64,000 nt of DNA from assembly GCF_018595675.2 (NCBI RefSeq), contig NZ_CP092333.1, positions 4,488,001-4,552,000 on the forward strand, given 5' to 3'. The notes under the pieces were generated by a model. It was not told the DNA's origin. It did no database searches and was given only the letters and a program-made list of their open reading frames with translations. A program made the position numbers and the translations under genes. Positions 24,923 through 33,876 of the stretch are shown here, in pieces (position 1 is the stretch's first letter; every line of letters starts with the position of its first letter). Source of the DNA: Flavihumibacter fluvii (lineage in GTDB: Bacteria > Bacteroidota > Bacteroidia > Chitinophagales > Chitinophagaceae).

Positions 24923-25938
24923 CGCAAACTAGTATGCAGCCAATTCAATATAAGGTTTTGGTAACCGGAGGTACCGGTTTTTTAGGTGCCTGGATTATCA
25001 GGGCACTGGTATTGGAAGGATACCAGGTTCGCGCAATAAAAAGGTCCGGCAGCGAATTGCCTGGGTTTATTGAAAGCCACGTCCTTCAAAAGGTAAATTG
25101 GGTAGAGGGCGATGTATTGGATATCATGAGCTTGAAGGAAGCTATGGCAGGGATAGATGTTGTAATCCATGCAGCAGCCATTGTTTCATTCCAAAAAGCC
25201 GACCGGGCCAATATGTATGCCACGAATATTAATGGCACTGCTAATGTGGTGAACCTTTCCCTCGAAGCCGGCATAAAAAAACTCATCTATATAAGTTCGG
25301 TTGCAGCCCTGGGAAGAACAAAGGACGGAGACAAGGTGGATGAAAAAAAAGTATGGGAAGAAAGTGCCGTAAACACCCATTATGCCATTTCAAAATACAG
25401 GGCAGAAATGGAAGTCTGGCGTGGGTTTGCTGAAGGGCAGGAAGGAGTGATCCTTAATCCAAGTACAATTATTGGATATGGAAACTGGAACAACAGCAGT
25501 TGCGCCATTTTTAAAAATGTATATGATGAATTTCCCTGGTATACCAATGGCGTGAATGGATTTGTTGACGTTGAAGATGTTGCCAGGGCTGTCATTATCC
25601 TGATGAGCAGTAAAATCAACGGAGAACGATTTATTCTCAATGGCGATAACTGGAGTTTTCGCCTATTATTAAATACCATGGCAGATGCATTTCAGAAGAA
25701 ACACCCTTTCAGGGAAGCGTCACCAATTATGGGTCAGATTGCCTGGCGCCTGGAAAAAATCAAATCCAGGTTCACGGGTAAAAAACCATTATTAAGTAAA
25801 GAAACTGCTAAAGTTGCCCAGAGCAAGACCTATTTTGATAATAGTAAAATCCTTTCCGCATTACCCGGATTCCAATTTACCCCACTGGATTCTGCCATTT
25901 CGCAAAGTTGCAAACGGTATTTAGCGCAGCATTCATGA
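24919..25938 (+). CDS. NAD-dependent epimerase/dehydratase (extended SDR)
   Basis: A 339-residue extended short-chain dehydrogenase. Rossmann motif VTGGTGFLGAWIIRAL, VIHAAAIVSFQK, and the catalytic triad with Ser in YISSVAALG and the YxxxK motif in HYAISKYRAEMEVW. Resembles dihydroflavonol-4-reductase-like or sterol/UDP-sugar-type enzymes; the substrate cannot be read from sequence. Translationally coupled (ATGA overlap) to the hydroxyacyl-CoA dehydrogenase, so a joint role in lipid or CoA-ester metabolism is possible. Confidence 0.88.
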   Translation: MTQTSMQPIQYKVLVTGGTGFLGAWIIRALVLEGYQVRAIKRSGSELPGFIESHVLQKVNWVEGDVLDIMSLKEAMAGIDVVIHAAAIVSFQKADRANMYATNINGTANVVNLSLEAGIKKLIYISSVAALGRTKDGDKVDEKKVWEESAVNTHYAISKYRAEMEVWRGFAEGQEGVILNPSTIIGYGNWNNSSCAIFKNVYDEFPWYTNGVNGFVDVEDVARAVIILMSSKINGERFILNGDNWSFRLLLNTMADAFQKKHPFREASPIMGQIAWRLEKIKSRFTGKKPLLSKETAKVAQSKTYFDNSKILSALPGFQFTPLDSAISQSCKRYLAQHS

Positions 25939-26065
25939 TAAATGGCCTTTTTTTTGCATTATCCATATACGAGTCTGGACTATTTCACGTTTTTTACCTG
26001 CCAATGTCCACGCCACCTTATACGGTCAGCGCAGGCGGGCAATGTTTTTTAAAATTCATTTCCAT

Positions 26066-27148
26066 ATGAAAAGAGTTGTTTTCTTTTTTATTGCCCTGGT
26101 GAGCTGCACAAGTGCCCTATTTTCGCAGGAACAATTTACCGTCAGCGGTAAAGTAACTGATTCGGCCACACAACAACCTCTTGGCGGTGCTTCAGTATTT
26201 TGCCAGAATACCACTTTTGGGGTTATTACGAACGCTTCCGGAGAATTTACGATTCGATTACCTCGTGGTGGTTATGACCTGGTTGTTTCATATACCGGAT
26301 ACCAATCCGCAGAACAACGAATTAGTACATCAACAACCGACCCGATCCAGATCGTAATGAAGGCCAAGGATAAAAGCATGGAAGCCGTAACAGTGGCAGG
26401 AAGTAATGAAGTGGCTGACGGCTTCACAAAATATGGCTCATTTTTTAAGGAACAGTTTTTTGGATCTACGGCAAACGCTGTCGAATGTGAATTGCTTAAC
26501 CCCGAAGTGCTGCGATTTTTTTATAGTAAAAAAAGAAACCGGTTAAAGGTACTTGTCAGGGAAGACCTGAAATTCATTAACCATGCCCTTGGATATAAGG
26601 TCCGCTACCAGTTAGACTCCCTTACCTATGAATATGCCAGCCAGGTGAGTACATTTTCCGGTTACCCATTTTTCGAAGAAATGACAGGAACTCCAGAACA
26701 GGAAGCTAAATGGACCATTAACCGAAATAGAGCTTACCGCGGAAGCAAATTGCATTTCATGAAAAGCTGGTATGATAAAGCCATCCAGCAACAGGGTTTC
26801 GCTCTGGAAAAAGTAAATCCCGAAGCAAAAAATTTTGAAGCGACCCCTGTTAATGATTATTATGATACAAGTTTTTATCAGTTAGACAGCAGCGTTGTAG
26901 ATGTTTCCTTAACCGGGCGGTACAGGATCATTTATAAAAAAGAAATGCCTGACCCGAAATTTGTCAGCTTTTATAAACTTCCACCACATATAAGGGTGCA
27001 GTTATCGATCCTTGACATCCAGGATGGATTTTTCATAGAAGAAAATGGTTACTGGTATGAACAGGCCGACCTGGTGAACACTGGTTATTGGAGTTATGAA
27101 CGGATAGCAGAAGCAGTACCTTATGATTTCAGGCCTACCGATAATTAA
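26066..27148 (+). CDS. Carboxypeptidase-like regulatory domain protein, exported
   Basis: A 360-residue exported protein. Signal peptide MKRVVFFFIALVSCTSALFS. It is followed by a CarboxypepD_reg-like (transthyretin-type) domain at about residues 22-110: FTVSGKVTDSATQQPLGGAS and VSYTGYQSAEQRIST. The rest has no clear motif; blocks such as YSKKRNRLKVLVREDLKFIN and GRYRIIYKKEMPDPKFVSFY suggest beta structure. In Bacteroidota this N-terminal domain is common in TonB-dependent receptors and cell-surface proteins. There is no TonB barrel here. The frame opens at 26042, eight residues earlier. Confidence 0.75.
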   Translation: MKRVVFFFIALVSCTSALFSQEQFTVSGKVTDSATQQPLGGASVFCQNTTFGVITNASGEFTIRLPRGGYDLVVSYTGYQSAEQRISTSTTDPIQIVMKAKDKSMEAVTVAGSNEVADGFTKYGSFFKEQFFGSTANAVECELLNPEVLRFFYSKKRNRLKVLVREDLKFINHALGYKVRYQLDSLTYEYASQVSTFSGYPFFEEMTGTPEQEAKWTINRNRAYRGSKLHFMKSWYDKAIQQQGFALEKVNPEAKNFEATPVNDYYDTSFYQLDSSVVDVSLTGRYRIIYKKEMPDPKFVSFYKLPPHIRVQLSILDIQDGFFIEENGYWYEQADLVNTGYWSYERIAEAVPYDFRPTDN

Positions 27149-27156
27149 GTAACTCT

Positions 27157-28101
27157 TTATTGCATCAGTTTCTGCCAAATCTGGGGGATTCGCTTTATCC
27201 AGACAAATTCTTTCATTTTGACAGAAGCTTCCTCAGCGGGGCTGCCAAAATAAGATTTACCCGGTTCTGTAGATAAACGGACGCCGGATTGCGCCAGGAC
27301 AACTGAATCCTTAGCAAGGGTAAGTGTTTTATTTACGCCAACCTGGCCCCAGAGTACGACGCCATCTTCAACGGTCACCGCTCCGGCAATGCCTACCTGC
27401 GCAGCGAAAAGACAATTCCTGCCCACAACGGTATCATGTCCGATATGCACCTGGTTATCTAATTTTGTTCCCCTTCCAATTGAGGTGTCATGGCTTACAC
27501 CACGGTCAATGGTACAACCTGCCCCAATTTCAACATCATCTTCAATGATTACCCTTCCGCAACTCTCCATCCGCTTATACCAGACCTCACGGTCTTTTTT
27601 GGTATTGTAATAGAAAGCATCGGATCCTATCACGGTGCCTGGTTGTATCACAACATTGTTACCAATAATGCAATGGTCCATTATGGTAACATTTGCATGA
27701 ATCCTGCAATTGCGGCCAACAATAACATGGTGCCCGATAAAAGCAGTTGGTGCTATATAAGTGCCTTCTCCAATTACAGAAGAATCACTGATCACCTGGG
27801 TTGCCGGAGTAAAAGGACGAAAATGGTTGACGATGGTTGTGTATGCTTCAAAAGGATTATCAACCACCAGTAATGCCTTTCCTGCCGGTATATTAACAGA
27901 AGGATTATTGATAATGATAAATGTGGCTGCAGAGTTCAGGCACTTCTCATAATATTTTGGATGATCAACAAAAACAAGATCTCCGGCTTCTACCCGATGG
28001 ATTTCATTTATTCCCGTTGCTGTTCCGGTAATGTCGCCAATCACTTCAGCTTTGATTAATTCAGCTATCCAGGTAATTGCGACAGGAGAAGGAAAACGCA
28101 T
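27157..28101 (-). CDS. lpxD: LpxD-like UDP-3-O-acylglucosamine N-acyltransferase
   Basis: Acyltransferase adding the second acyl chain to lipid A precursor. It begins with a uridine-binding-like domain, then left-handed beta-helix hexapeptide repeats from about residue 95 (IGEGTYIAPTAFIGHHVIVG, IGNNVVIQPGTVIGSDAF). The catalytic His is in NQVHIGHDTVVG. LpxD-type VLWGQVGVNKT follows. Length 314 is shorter than the usual 340, so this may be the second, shorter LpxD homologue found in Bacteroidota. Upstream in-frame starts at 28131 and 28143 are possible. The neighbourhood lacks other lpx genes. Confidence 0.8.
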   Translation of the reverse strand: MRFPSPVAITWIAELIKAEVIGDITGTATGINEIHRVEAGDLVFVDHPKYYEKCLNSAATFIIINNPSVNIPAGKALLVVDNPFEAYTTIVNHFRPFTPATQVISDSSVIGEGTYIAPTAFIGHHVIVGRNCRIHANVTIMDHCIIGNNVVIQPGTVIGSDAFYYNTKKDREVWYKRMESCGRVIIEDDVEIGAGCTIDRGVSHDTSIGRGTKLDNQVHIGHDTVVGRNCLFAAQVGIAGAVTVEDGVVLWGQVGVNKTLTLAKDSVVLAQSGVRLSTEPGKSYFGSPAEEASVKMKEFVWIKRIPQIWQKLMQ

Positions 28102-28240
28102 AGATTGAAATTTGCACAAAGGTAATTGCATATCATTTGCCACAACAAATCATTCCCTTTTCCACAGTACAATAAAAAATGTGTATAAAATTCCCAGAAA
28201 TATTTTTTTCGGTAGGAAAAATTATTTTTAATATTGTGGA

Positions 28241-28309
28241 GGGAATTTTGTTCCCTTACTTACTAACCCATCTATATATTAAAGCTCGGCTTACTCCCGG
28301 GCTTTTTTT
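28241..28309 (+). ncRNA. Candidate small RNA or 5' leader ending in a terminator
   Basis: Between divergent lpxD and the pseudouridine synthase gene. GGGAA-TTTTG-TTCCC (28241-28255) forms a 5-bp hairpin. An unpaired AT-rich linker follows. A terminator hairpin AAAGCTCGG / CCGGGCTTT (28281-28305, one G-T pair) ends in seven T (28303-28309) directly before the ATG at 28310. A near-consensus box TAATATTG precedes the first hairpin. No plus-strand gene lies upstream, so the terminator must act on an RNA starting inside this gap. sRNA versus attenuator is not decided. Confidence 0.4.
28281..28309 (+). terminator. Intrinsic terminator directly before the pseudouridine synthase start
   Basis: 9-bp stem (one wobble pair), 7-nt loop, then TTTTTTT, immediately before ATG at 28310. 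The gene upstream is on the other strand, so this is not an ordinary gene-end terminator. Confidence 0.7.
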
Positions 28310-28315
28310 ATGCCC

Positions 28316-28897
28316 ATGTTTTACTACTTCGTACTATATAAACCATTTGAAGTTTTATCGCAATTCAGCCCGGAAGGAAATAAGAAAACTTTGAAAGACT
28401 GTATGGATGTGCCGGAGGATGTTTATCCTGTTGGTAGATTGGATTTTGATAGTGAAGGATTATTGATCTTAACTAATGATAGTTCCCTGAATGCTTCACT
28501 GCTATTGCCTCGGCGGGCGCATGAAAGAACTTATTTTGTTCAGGTTGAAGGCGAGGTCACAATGGATGCATTGCATCAATTAGAGCAAGGTGTACTGATC
28601 AGCAGTAATGGTAAAAAGTTTACAACACTACCCACAAAAGCAAAATTATTGGCATCGCCTCCACAGCTTCCTGAACGCCATCCTCCCATTCGATACAGAA
28701 AAAATATTCCTACCAGTTGGATCAGCCTGACCCTTACAGAGGGAAAGAACCGACAGGTGAGAAAGATGACAGCTGCGGTTGGGTTTCCAACACTTCGGCT
28801 GGTTCGGCATAGTATGGGCCAATTAAACATTAGTGGATGGCAATCCGGTGAACTCCGGCAATTCAACAGGAAAGAACTGTTTTCAAAGTTGGGATAG
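28316..28897 (+). CDS. rluE: Pseudouridine synthase, RsuA/RluE type
   Basis: A 193-residue pseudouridine synthase without an S4 domain, as in RluE. It has FYYFVLYKPFEVLSQF, the catalytic Asp in YPVGRLDFDSEGLLILTND, and the C-terminal GKNRQVRKMTAAVGFPTLRLVR. RluE modifies 23S rRNA near position 2457 in E. coli; the target here is inferred from family. An ATG at 28310 adds two residues and directly abuts the terminator T-run. Translation may be controlled by the leader hairpin. The symbol is by closest subfamily. Confidence 0.85.
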   Translation: MFYYFVLYKPFEVLSQFSPEGNKKTLKDCMDVPEDVYPVGRLDFDSEGLLILTNDSSLNASLLLPRRAHERTYFVQVEGEVTMDALHQLEQGVLISSNGKKFTTLPTKAKLLASPPQLPERHPPIRYRKNIPTSWISLTLTEGKNRQVRKMTAAVGFPTLRLVRHSMGQLNISGWQSGELRQFNRKELFSKLG

Positions 28898-28959
28898 CTG
28901 ATATCCTGGTCCTCGCATTTTGCGCTTATTCATTAACTTGCTGCTTAAATATACTTTTC

Positions 28960-29835
28960 ATGCTGAAATCAATGACGGGCTTTGGACGGGCAGAAATGAA
29001 TGTTGGTGATAAGACTTTCCTGGTAGATATAAAATCACTTAATGGAAAACAGTTTGAATGCTCTATTAAAATGCCTGCTTTTCTCAAACCTTTTGAATTT
29101 GATATCCGGAAAAGGCTTTCTGAGAAATTACAAAGGGGTACCATTGACTGCATGATCAGCCTGAAACAAACAGGGAATGCCAAACCTGTTACAGTAAATA
29201 TATCACTGGCTAAGGCTTATTTCCAGTCCATCTCAGAATTATCTGCTGAATTGGGGCTTGACCCGTCCCAGATCCTGGGAAATATCCTCAAGCTGCCGGA
29301 AGTGATTACACCAACATCAGAAACACTAACAGATGATGAATGGATAGAATTCAGGAAAATTATCGATACGGCAGTGGATGACCTGAACAATCATCGCCTG
29401 GAAGAAGGCAAAGTGCTGGAAGAGGACTTGTTAAAAAGGATTAGCAATATTGAAAAGCATGAAAAACTCATTGCAACGCTCGAACCCCAGCGTAAACAAA
29501 AAATCAGGGATGGCCTGGTGAAATTGCTGGAGGAGAATGTCGGATCTGATAATTATGATAAAAACCGGCTGGAGCAGGAGATCATTTTTTATATCGAGAA
29601 AATTGATATAAGTGAAGAGCAGGTGCGGCTCAGGAACCACTGTGATTATTTCAGGTCACTGCTTAACCAGAATGATGCAGAAATTGGTAAGAAATTATCA
29701 TTCCTTTTACAGGAAATAGGCCGTGAGATTAATACCACCGGTGCAAAAGCCTATGATTCAACCATCCAGCAATCTGTGGTGATGATGAAAGATGAATTGG
29801 AAAAGGCAAAGGAGCAGGTCCTTAATGTACTATAA
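28960..29835 (+). CDS. yicC: YicC family endoribonuclease-type protein
   Basis: A 291-residue YicC/YloC protein. Start MLKSMTGFGRAEM is the family signature; the centre carries SLNGKQFECSIKMPAFLKPFE, and the C-terminus ends with KLSFLLQEIGREINTTGAKA, then IQQSVVMMKDELEKAKEQVLNV. E. coli YicC is an RNase linked to turnover of the RyhB sRNA and adaptation in stationary phase. In many bacteria gmk follows yicC, but here gldH does. Near-consensus promoter TACTTTTC sits just before the ATG. Confidence 0.95.
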   Translation: MLKSMTGFGRAEMNVGDKTFLVDIKSLNGKQFECSIKMPAFLKPFEFDIRKRLSEKLQRGTIDCMISLKQTGNAKPVTVNISLAKAYFQSISELSAELGLDPSQILGNILKLPEVITPTSETLTDDEWIEFRKIIDTAVDDLNNHRLEEGKVLEEDLLKRISNIEKHEKLIATLEPQRKQKIRDGLVKLLEENVGSDNYDKNRLEQEIIFYIEKIDISEEQVRLRNHCDYFRSLLNQNDAEIGKKLSFLLQEIGREINTTGAKAYDSTIQQSVVMMKDELEKAKEQVLNVL

Positions 29836-29853
29836 GCCCAATTTTTAATTTGT

Positions 29854-30333
29854 ATGAAATTGTATTGTAAAATAGTATTCCCCCTCATTGCACTGGTGCT
29901 ATCATTTTCAGCTTGTCAAAAAGTGGATGTATTTGAAAAGAATATTTCATTGAAAGACCAGCATTGGCCTTCATCCTTTAAACCGGAAATCAGTTTTAAT
30001 ATTTCGGATACCATATCACGCTATAATATCTATGTGGTAGTAAGACATAATGATACTTACCGTTACAATAACCTTTGGTTGAATATTTACACCTTGTCTC
30101 CAGGCGACTCGGTCACAAAGCCACAGGCTCTTGACCTTCAGCTGGCCAGTAATGAACAGGGTTGGTTGGGAACCGGTATGGATGATATATTTGAGCATCG
30201 TATAAAGATATCACAGACCCCTGTTTCCTTAAAAGCCGGTACATACCGTTTTCAATTGGAGCAGATCATGCGCGATGATCCGCTCGAGAGCATTCTGAAT
30301 GTTGGAATAAGGGTGGAAAGGACCCTGAATTGA
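29854..30333 (+). CDS. gldH: Gliding motility lipoprotein GldH
   Basis: A 159-residue lipoprotein. Signal peptide with lipobox-like SFSAC at about residue 21. The family stretches FEKNISLKDQHWPSSFKPEI, then FNISDTISRYNIYVVVRHND, YNNLWLNIYT and the ending YRFQLEQIMRDDPLESILNVGIRVE match GldH. GldH is required for gliding and chitin use in Flavobacterium johnsoniae. It is anchored at the periplasmic or outer-membrane face. The histidine kinase starts 2 nt after its stop, so they are likely co-transcribed. Confidence 0.9.
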   Translation: MKLYCKIVFPLIALVLSFSACQKVDVFEKNISLKDQHWPSSFKPEISFNISDTISRYNIYVVVRHNDTYRYNNLWLNIYTLSPGDSVTKPQALDLQLASNEQGWLGTGMDDIFEHRIKISQTPVSLKAGTYRFQLEQIMRDDPLESILNVGIRVERTLN

Positions 30334-30335
30334 AT

Positions 30336-31319
30336 ATGCCGCATCGATTCCTTCCAAAGCAGAAACTGGCCTTGCTAACGACCATTTATTGGTTTATGCT
30401 TTCCTATATTATTGCGGCACTGCTCTTCTGGTATATCAGGCTGCAGCAGCAGAATGAGCAAATGGCCAATTATAAATTGCTTGAGCTGGTAGCAGATGAT
30501 CCTGCATACCTGCAGAAAGTGGAAAGGATCAACCTGGAGTCTCAACGCAAAAATATACAATACAGGGGTGAGGGTCTTACATTTTTAGGCATCATTATAA
30601 TTGGTGCCATTTTTGTTTTTCGGGCTGTGCGGCGCCAGTTTAGGGTTAGCCAGCAGCAGCAAAATTTCATGATGGCAATTACCCATGAATTGAAAACACC
30701 CATCGCCGTGGCTAAGCTAAACCTGGAAACATTACAGAAACACCGGCTGGATGAACAGAAACAGCAAAAACTGATTCACATGACCCTTCAGGAGACCAAC
30801 AGGCTGAATACCCTTACCAATAATATCCTTATTTCATCCCAATTAGATGGAGGTGGTTATAAACTAGTTAAAGAGGAATTCAATCTTTCATTAATCATTG
30901 AAAAATTGCTGGTTGATTTTCAGCAACGGTTTCCTGAAAGAATTTTTCAATGGACTATTGCACCTGATATAGACTTCCGCGGTGACCCTTTATTGGTGCA
31001 GATCATGATCAGCAACCTTATAGAAAATGCTGTGAAATATTCCCCCCGTAACGAGCCGATCAGTTTGGCGCTATATTCTGATGACAGATTTATAATTATT
31101 GATGTGAAAGACCTGGGACCCGGCATACCTGATGCAGAAAAATCAAAAGTATTCCAGCGGTTTTATCGCATTGGAAATGAGGAAGTACGCCGCACAAAAG
31201 GTACTGGCCTGGGCTTGTACCTTTGTAAGAAAATAGCCGAAGACCACCATGGAACAATACGGCTTGCAGATAATCTTCCAACCGGAAGTATCTTTACCTT
31301 AAAATTCCACCATAGCTGA
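30336..31319 (+). CDS. Sensor histidine kinase
   Basis: A 327-residue membrane kinase. Two membrane segments (about residues 10-31 and 80-98) flank a short periplasmic loop (about 32-79), so the input domain is small. HisKA box: MAITHELKTPIAVAKLN near residue 115, with the phospho-acceptor His. HATPase: NLIENAVKYSPRN (N box), DLGPGIPD (G1), FQRFYRIGNE (F) and GTGLGLYLCKKIA (G2). Partner of the response regulator, whose ATG overlaps its stop. TTG at 30330 is an alternative start. Confidence 0.93.
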   Translation: MPHRFLPKQKLALLTTIYWFMLSYIIAALLFWYIRLQQQNEQMANYKLLELVADDPAYLQKVERINLESQRKNIQYRGEGLTFLGIIIIGAIFVFRAVRRQFRVSQQQQNFMMAITHELKTPIAVAKLNLETLQKHRLDEQKQQKLIHMTLQETNRLNTLTNNILISSQLDGGGYKLVKEEFNLSLIIEKLLVDFQQRFPERIFQWTIAPDIDFRGDPLLVQIMISNLIENAVKYSPRNEPISLALYSDDRFIIIDVKDLGPGIPDAEKSKVFQRFYRIGNEEVRRTKGTGLGLYLCKKIAEDHHGTIRLADNLPTGSIFTLKFHHS

Positions 31320-32020
31320 TGCCCGAACAAATGTCTATACTTCTGGTTGAAGATGAAGAAAACCTTCATGATGCACTTAAGCTGAACCTTGAGTTGGAAG
31401 GCTATGAAGTGACTTCTGCATATGATGGACTCGCGGCTATCAAGGCAATTCAAAATGAATATTTCGACCTCATTATCCTGGATATCATGTTACCGGAAAT
31501 GGATGGCTTAACCGTTATGGAAACTATCCGTATTCAGAATAACCAGGTGCCTATATTGATTTTGAGTGCCCGGAACAGCAGTTCAGATAGGGTTCTCGGT
31601 TTAAAAAAGGGGGCAGATGATTACCTGACCAAGCCCTTTAACCTGGAGGAATTATTACTGCGGGTGCATAAGCTCATCGATAAGAATAAAAAGCTGCTGG
31701 ATAAAGACAGTATAGGCACCACCTACAATTTTGGAAATAACCGTGTTGATTTTAATGCTCAGGAAGCTATTACAAAGAGCGGGGAAAGGATCCAGCTCAG
31801 CAAGAAGGAAGCTATGCTGCTGAAACTATTATTTGAAAATAAAAATGAAGTGGTGCCAAGGGAAAAAATCCTTCAAACTGTTTGGGGCTATAATGTATAT
31901 CCCACAACCCGCACCATTGATAATTTCATCCTCAACTTTCGGAAATACTTTGAAGACGACAGTAAAAATCCCCGATACTTCCATTCCGTTCGGGGCGTTG
32001 GGTATAAATACAGTGAATGA
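31319..32020 (+). CDS. OmpR-family response regulator
   Basis: A 233-residue regulator with a receiver (about 5-120) and winged-helix DNA-binding domain (about 135-230). Acidic pocket VEDEE, phospho-acceptor Asp in LIILDIMLPEMDGLT, Thr/Ser in ILSARNSS, Lys in YLTKPFNLEEL. The effector has REKILQTVWGYNVYPTTRTIDNFILNFRKYFEDD and HSVRGVGYKY. TGATG overlap with the kinase gene. The target genes are unknown; adjacency to gldH raises the idea of motility or envelope control, without direct evidence. Confidence 0.95.
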   Translation: MPEQMSILLVEDEENLHDALKLNLELEGYEVTSAYDGLAAIKAIQNEYFDLIILDIMLPEMDGLTVMETIRIQNNQVPILILSARNSSSDRVLGLKKGADDYLTKPFNLEELLLRVHKLIDKNKKLLDKDSIGTTYNFGNNRVDFNAQEAITKSGERIQLSKKEAMLLKLLFENKNEVVPREKILQTVWGYNVYPTTRTIDNFILNFRKYFEDDSKNPRYFHSVRGVGYKYSE

Positions 32021-32022
32021 TC

Positions 32023-33876
32023 TCAGTATAATGTGGTAATAGCTTTTACGACATCATCGGCCATTTTAAGGAGCCTGGGGTCAACCTGGTTTTCAGAATT
32101 TGGGACATACAAGGCCCATTCGCAGGTTTTCCAGCAATCTTTTAATTGTTGCAGTTTGTCGGGGGGCAATCCACGCAATTCCAGCAATTCCAGCACCAGT
32201 GGTTTTTGTAATGCCGATTTGGATAGCTTCATTTTTTCTGCGATTGCTTCCCACAAGCCTGCTTCGACGGCCCTGTAGAATTCAGCTGGCTGGTTATTCC
32301 CGGCTGCTTGCCGGGCTGCTTCCAGCGGGTCTTTTTTGATGATTACTTCCGGAAGGCTGTTAGCACCCGCCGTAACGCTGGTTTGTTTTTTCTTTTTCCG
32401 CAAAAGCAATACCAGTCCGGCCATGCCAAGTAAAAAGACTAAGGCACCAACCACATTGTTTTTCGACCCGTTATTTTTTTGGGAGATATCCTGCTGCGGT
32501 AATACTGATAATGTTGGCGCAGTTTTCAATCCTGGGGTTACGGTGAGCGCCACACCCAAGGTTTGAATGGATTTATAGGTTTGCGTGGCGGGATCAAAAT
32601 AACTGAATTCTACAGGGGGTAAGGTAAATCTTCCGGTTGAACCTGTGGTGAAGGTGTAGGTAAAGGTTTTGTTGCCCTGCATAGGAGCTACCGTCTTATT
32701 GATTTCTTCTGAAACAGCCGGGTCAAAATTTTCGAAACCACCAGGTAATTGCCAATCAGGAGCATTAACCAGGGGAAGGTTTCCAGAGCCTTCTATCTTT
32801 ACTTCGTAAGTAGCATTTTCTCCTGCAGCTACAATACTGTCTTTAAGAAAACCCTGTATAGAAAAATTTCCAACTGCACCATTAAATGAGGCCGGCGCAC
32901 CGTCAGGCAGGGCTCTAATATTTATTTGCCTGGGCATACTGCTCAGGGTGATCTTGTGTTCTTCCCATTCTCCATTGGGTTCAGCAAGCAGGTCATCAAA
33001 CATTTTTTCCAATGGTGATTTTGCAGGTGGGGCCAAGCTTTTTGAATTAGTCCGTAAAAAACGTACCGTATTTTCAAGTTCAACAGGTTCAAGTACAAAA
33101 CTGCCATCCTGTAATGGGATGAGCTGGGTTTTGCGGATAATATGCATCATGAAAGGTTTGCCATTAATTTTTTCAATAACTGGTCCGGCTGCATAAGGAT
33201 CTATCATTTCATATACACTAAACCCGTTCATTGATGGCCGTTTACTTACCCTAGATTCCGATCTTAAACGAGTATATAATTTATAGGTTGCTACAATGGG
33301 TTCACCAACAAATGCACTGTTTTTATCAAGGTCCAGCTTTACAATGAGGTTATTTTTTATTTTATCACTGGCATTATCATTTTCTCCCAGTAAAAAATCT
33401 TCTTCAGCAGATTCCTGTAAACCGGAAATACCGGGATTCCTGGGATATGGATTATTGGCAGGGGGCGTAGCTTCACGAACTTCTACAATTACTTTATTGG
33501 AAATCATCTTCTTTCCATTGATCACGGCTGATGCACCTGGAACAGTAAGCCTGCCTTTGTGCATGGGTTGCAAAACGTAAGTGAGCGCCTTGTACTCAGT
33601 GAGTTGGTTGTTCACCAGGCTCATACCGGAAGTTTCCATCGGTCCCTGCATGATTTTGAAATCATGGAAAATCGGAGGCTCAAAAGCTTCGATCTTGGTG
33701 GCATTTTCTACGATATATTGAACCTGTACAATACCATTCAGCCGAATCACAAGTTCATCAGTAATCGTAGAGAAGCTAACTTGGGCAAACCCAAAAAATG
33801 GATGAAGCAATGCAATGAATAATACTATAAATGACCTCAAACTCAAGTTGCGATTTTTTGGGAAATTACAAATCAC
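32023..33876 (-). CDS. batD: BatD family protein
   Basis: A 617-residue protein of the oxygen-tolerance (Bat) family. Signal peptide ending ...HPFFGFAQ, then repeated beta-sandwich domains: VSFSTITDELVIRLNGIVQ, FEPPIFHDFKIMQGP and GAVGNFSIQGFLKDSIVAAGENATYEV. A membrane helix near residue 485 (VVGALVFLLGMAGLVLLL) is followed by a cytoplasmic C-terminal helical domain. BatD normally sits in a moxR-batABC operon; none of these is in the window, so this copy is isolated. Its start overlaps the SDR gene by 11 nt. Confidence 0.88.
   Translation of the reverse strand: MICNFPKNRNLSLRSFIVLFIALLHPFFGFAQVSFSTITDELVIRLNGIVQVQYIVENATKIEAFEPPIFHDFKIMQGPMETSGMSLVNNQLTEYKALTYVLQPMHKGRLTVPGASAVINGKKMISNKVIVEVREATPPANNPYPRNPGISGLQESAEEDFLLGENDNASDKIKNNLIVKLDLDKNSAFVGEPIVATYKLYTRLRSESRVSKRPSMNGFSVYEMIDPYAAGPVIEKINGKPFMMHIIRKTQLIPLQDGSFVLEPVELENTVRFLRTNSKSLAPPAKSPLEKMFDDLLAEPNGEWEEHKITLSSMPRQINIRALPDGAPASFNGAVGNFSIQGFLKDSIVAAGENATYEVKIEGSGNLPLVNAPDWQLPGGFENFDPAVSEEINKTVAPMQGNKTFTYTFTTGSTGRFTLPPVEFSYFDPATQTYKSIQTLGVALTVTPGLKTAPTLSVLPQQDISQKNNGSKNNVVGALVFLLGMAGLVLLLRKKKKQTSVTAGANSLPEVIIKKDPLEAARQAAGNNQPAEFYRAVEAGLWEAIAEKMKLSKSALQKPLVLELLELRGLPPDKLQQLKDCWKTCEWALYVPNSENQVDPRLLKMADDVVKAITTLY

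Noticed and set aside
27490-27873. Plus-strand open frame of 127 codons
   Set aside because: Shadow of the LpxD-like gene; the hexapeptide-repeat coding pattern produces it.
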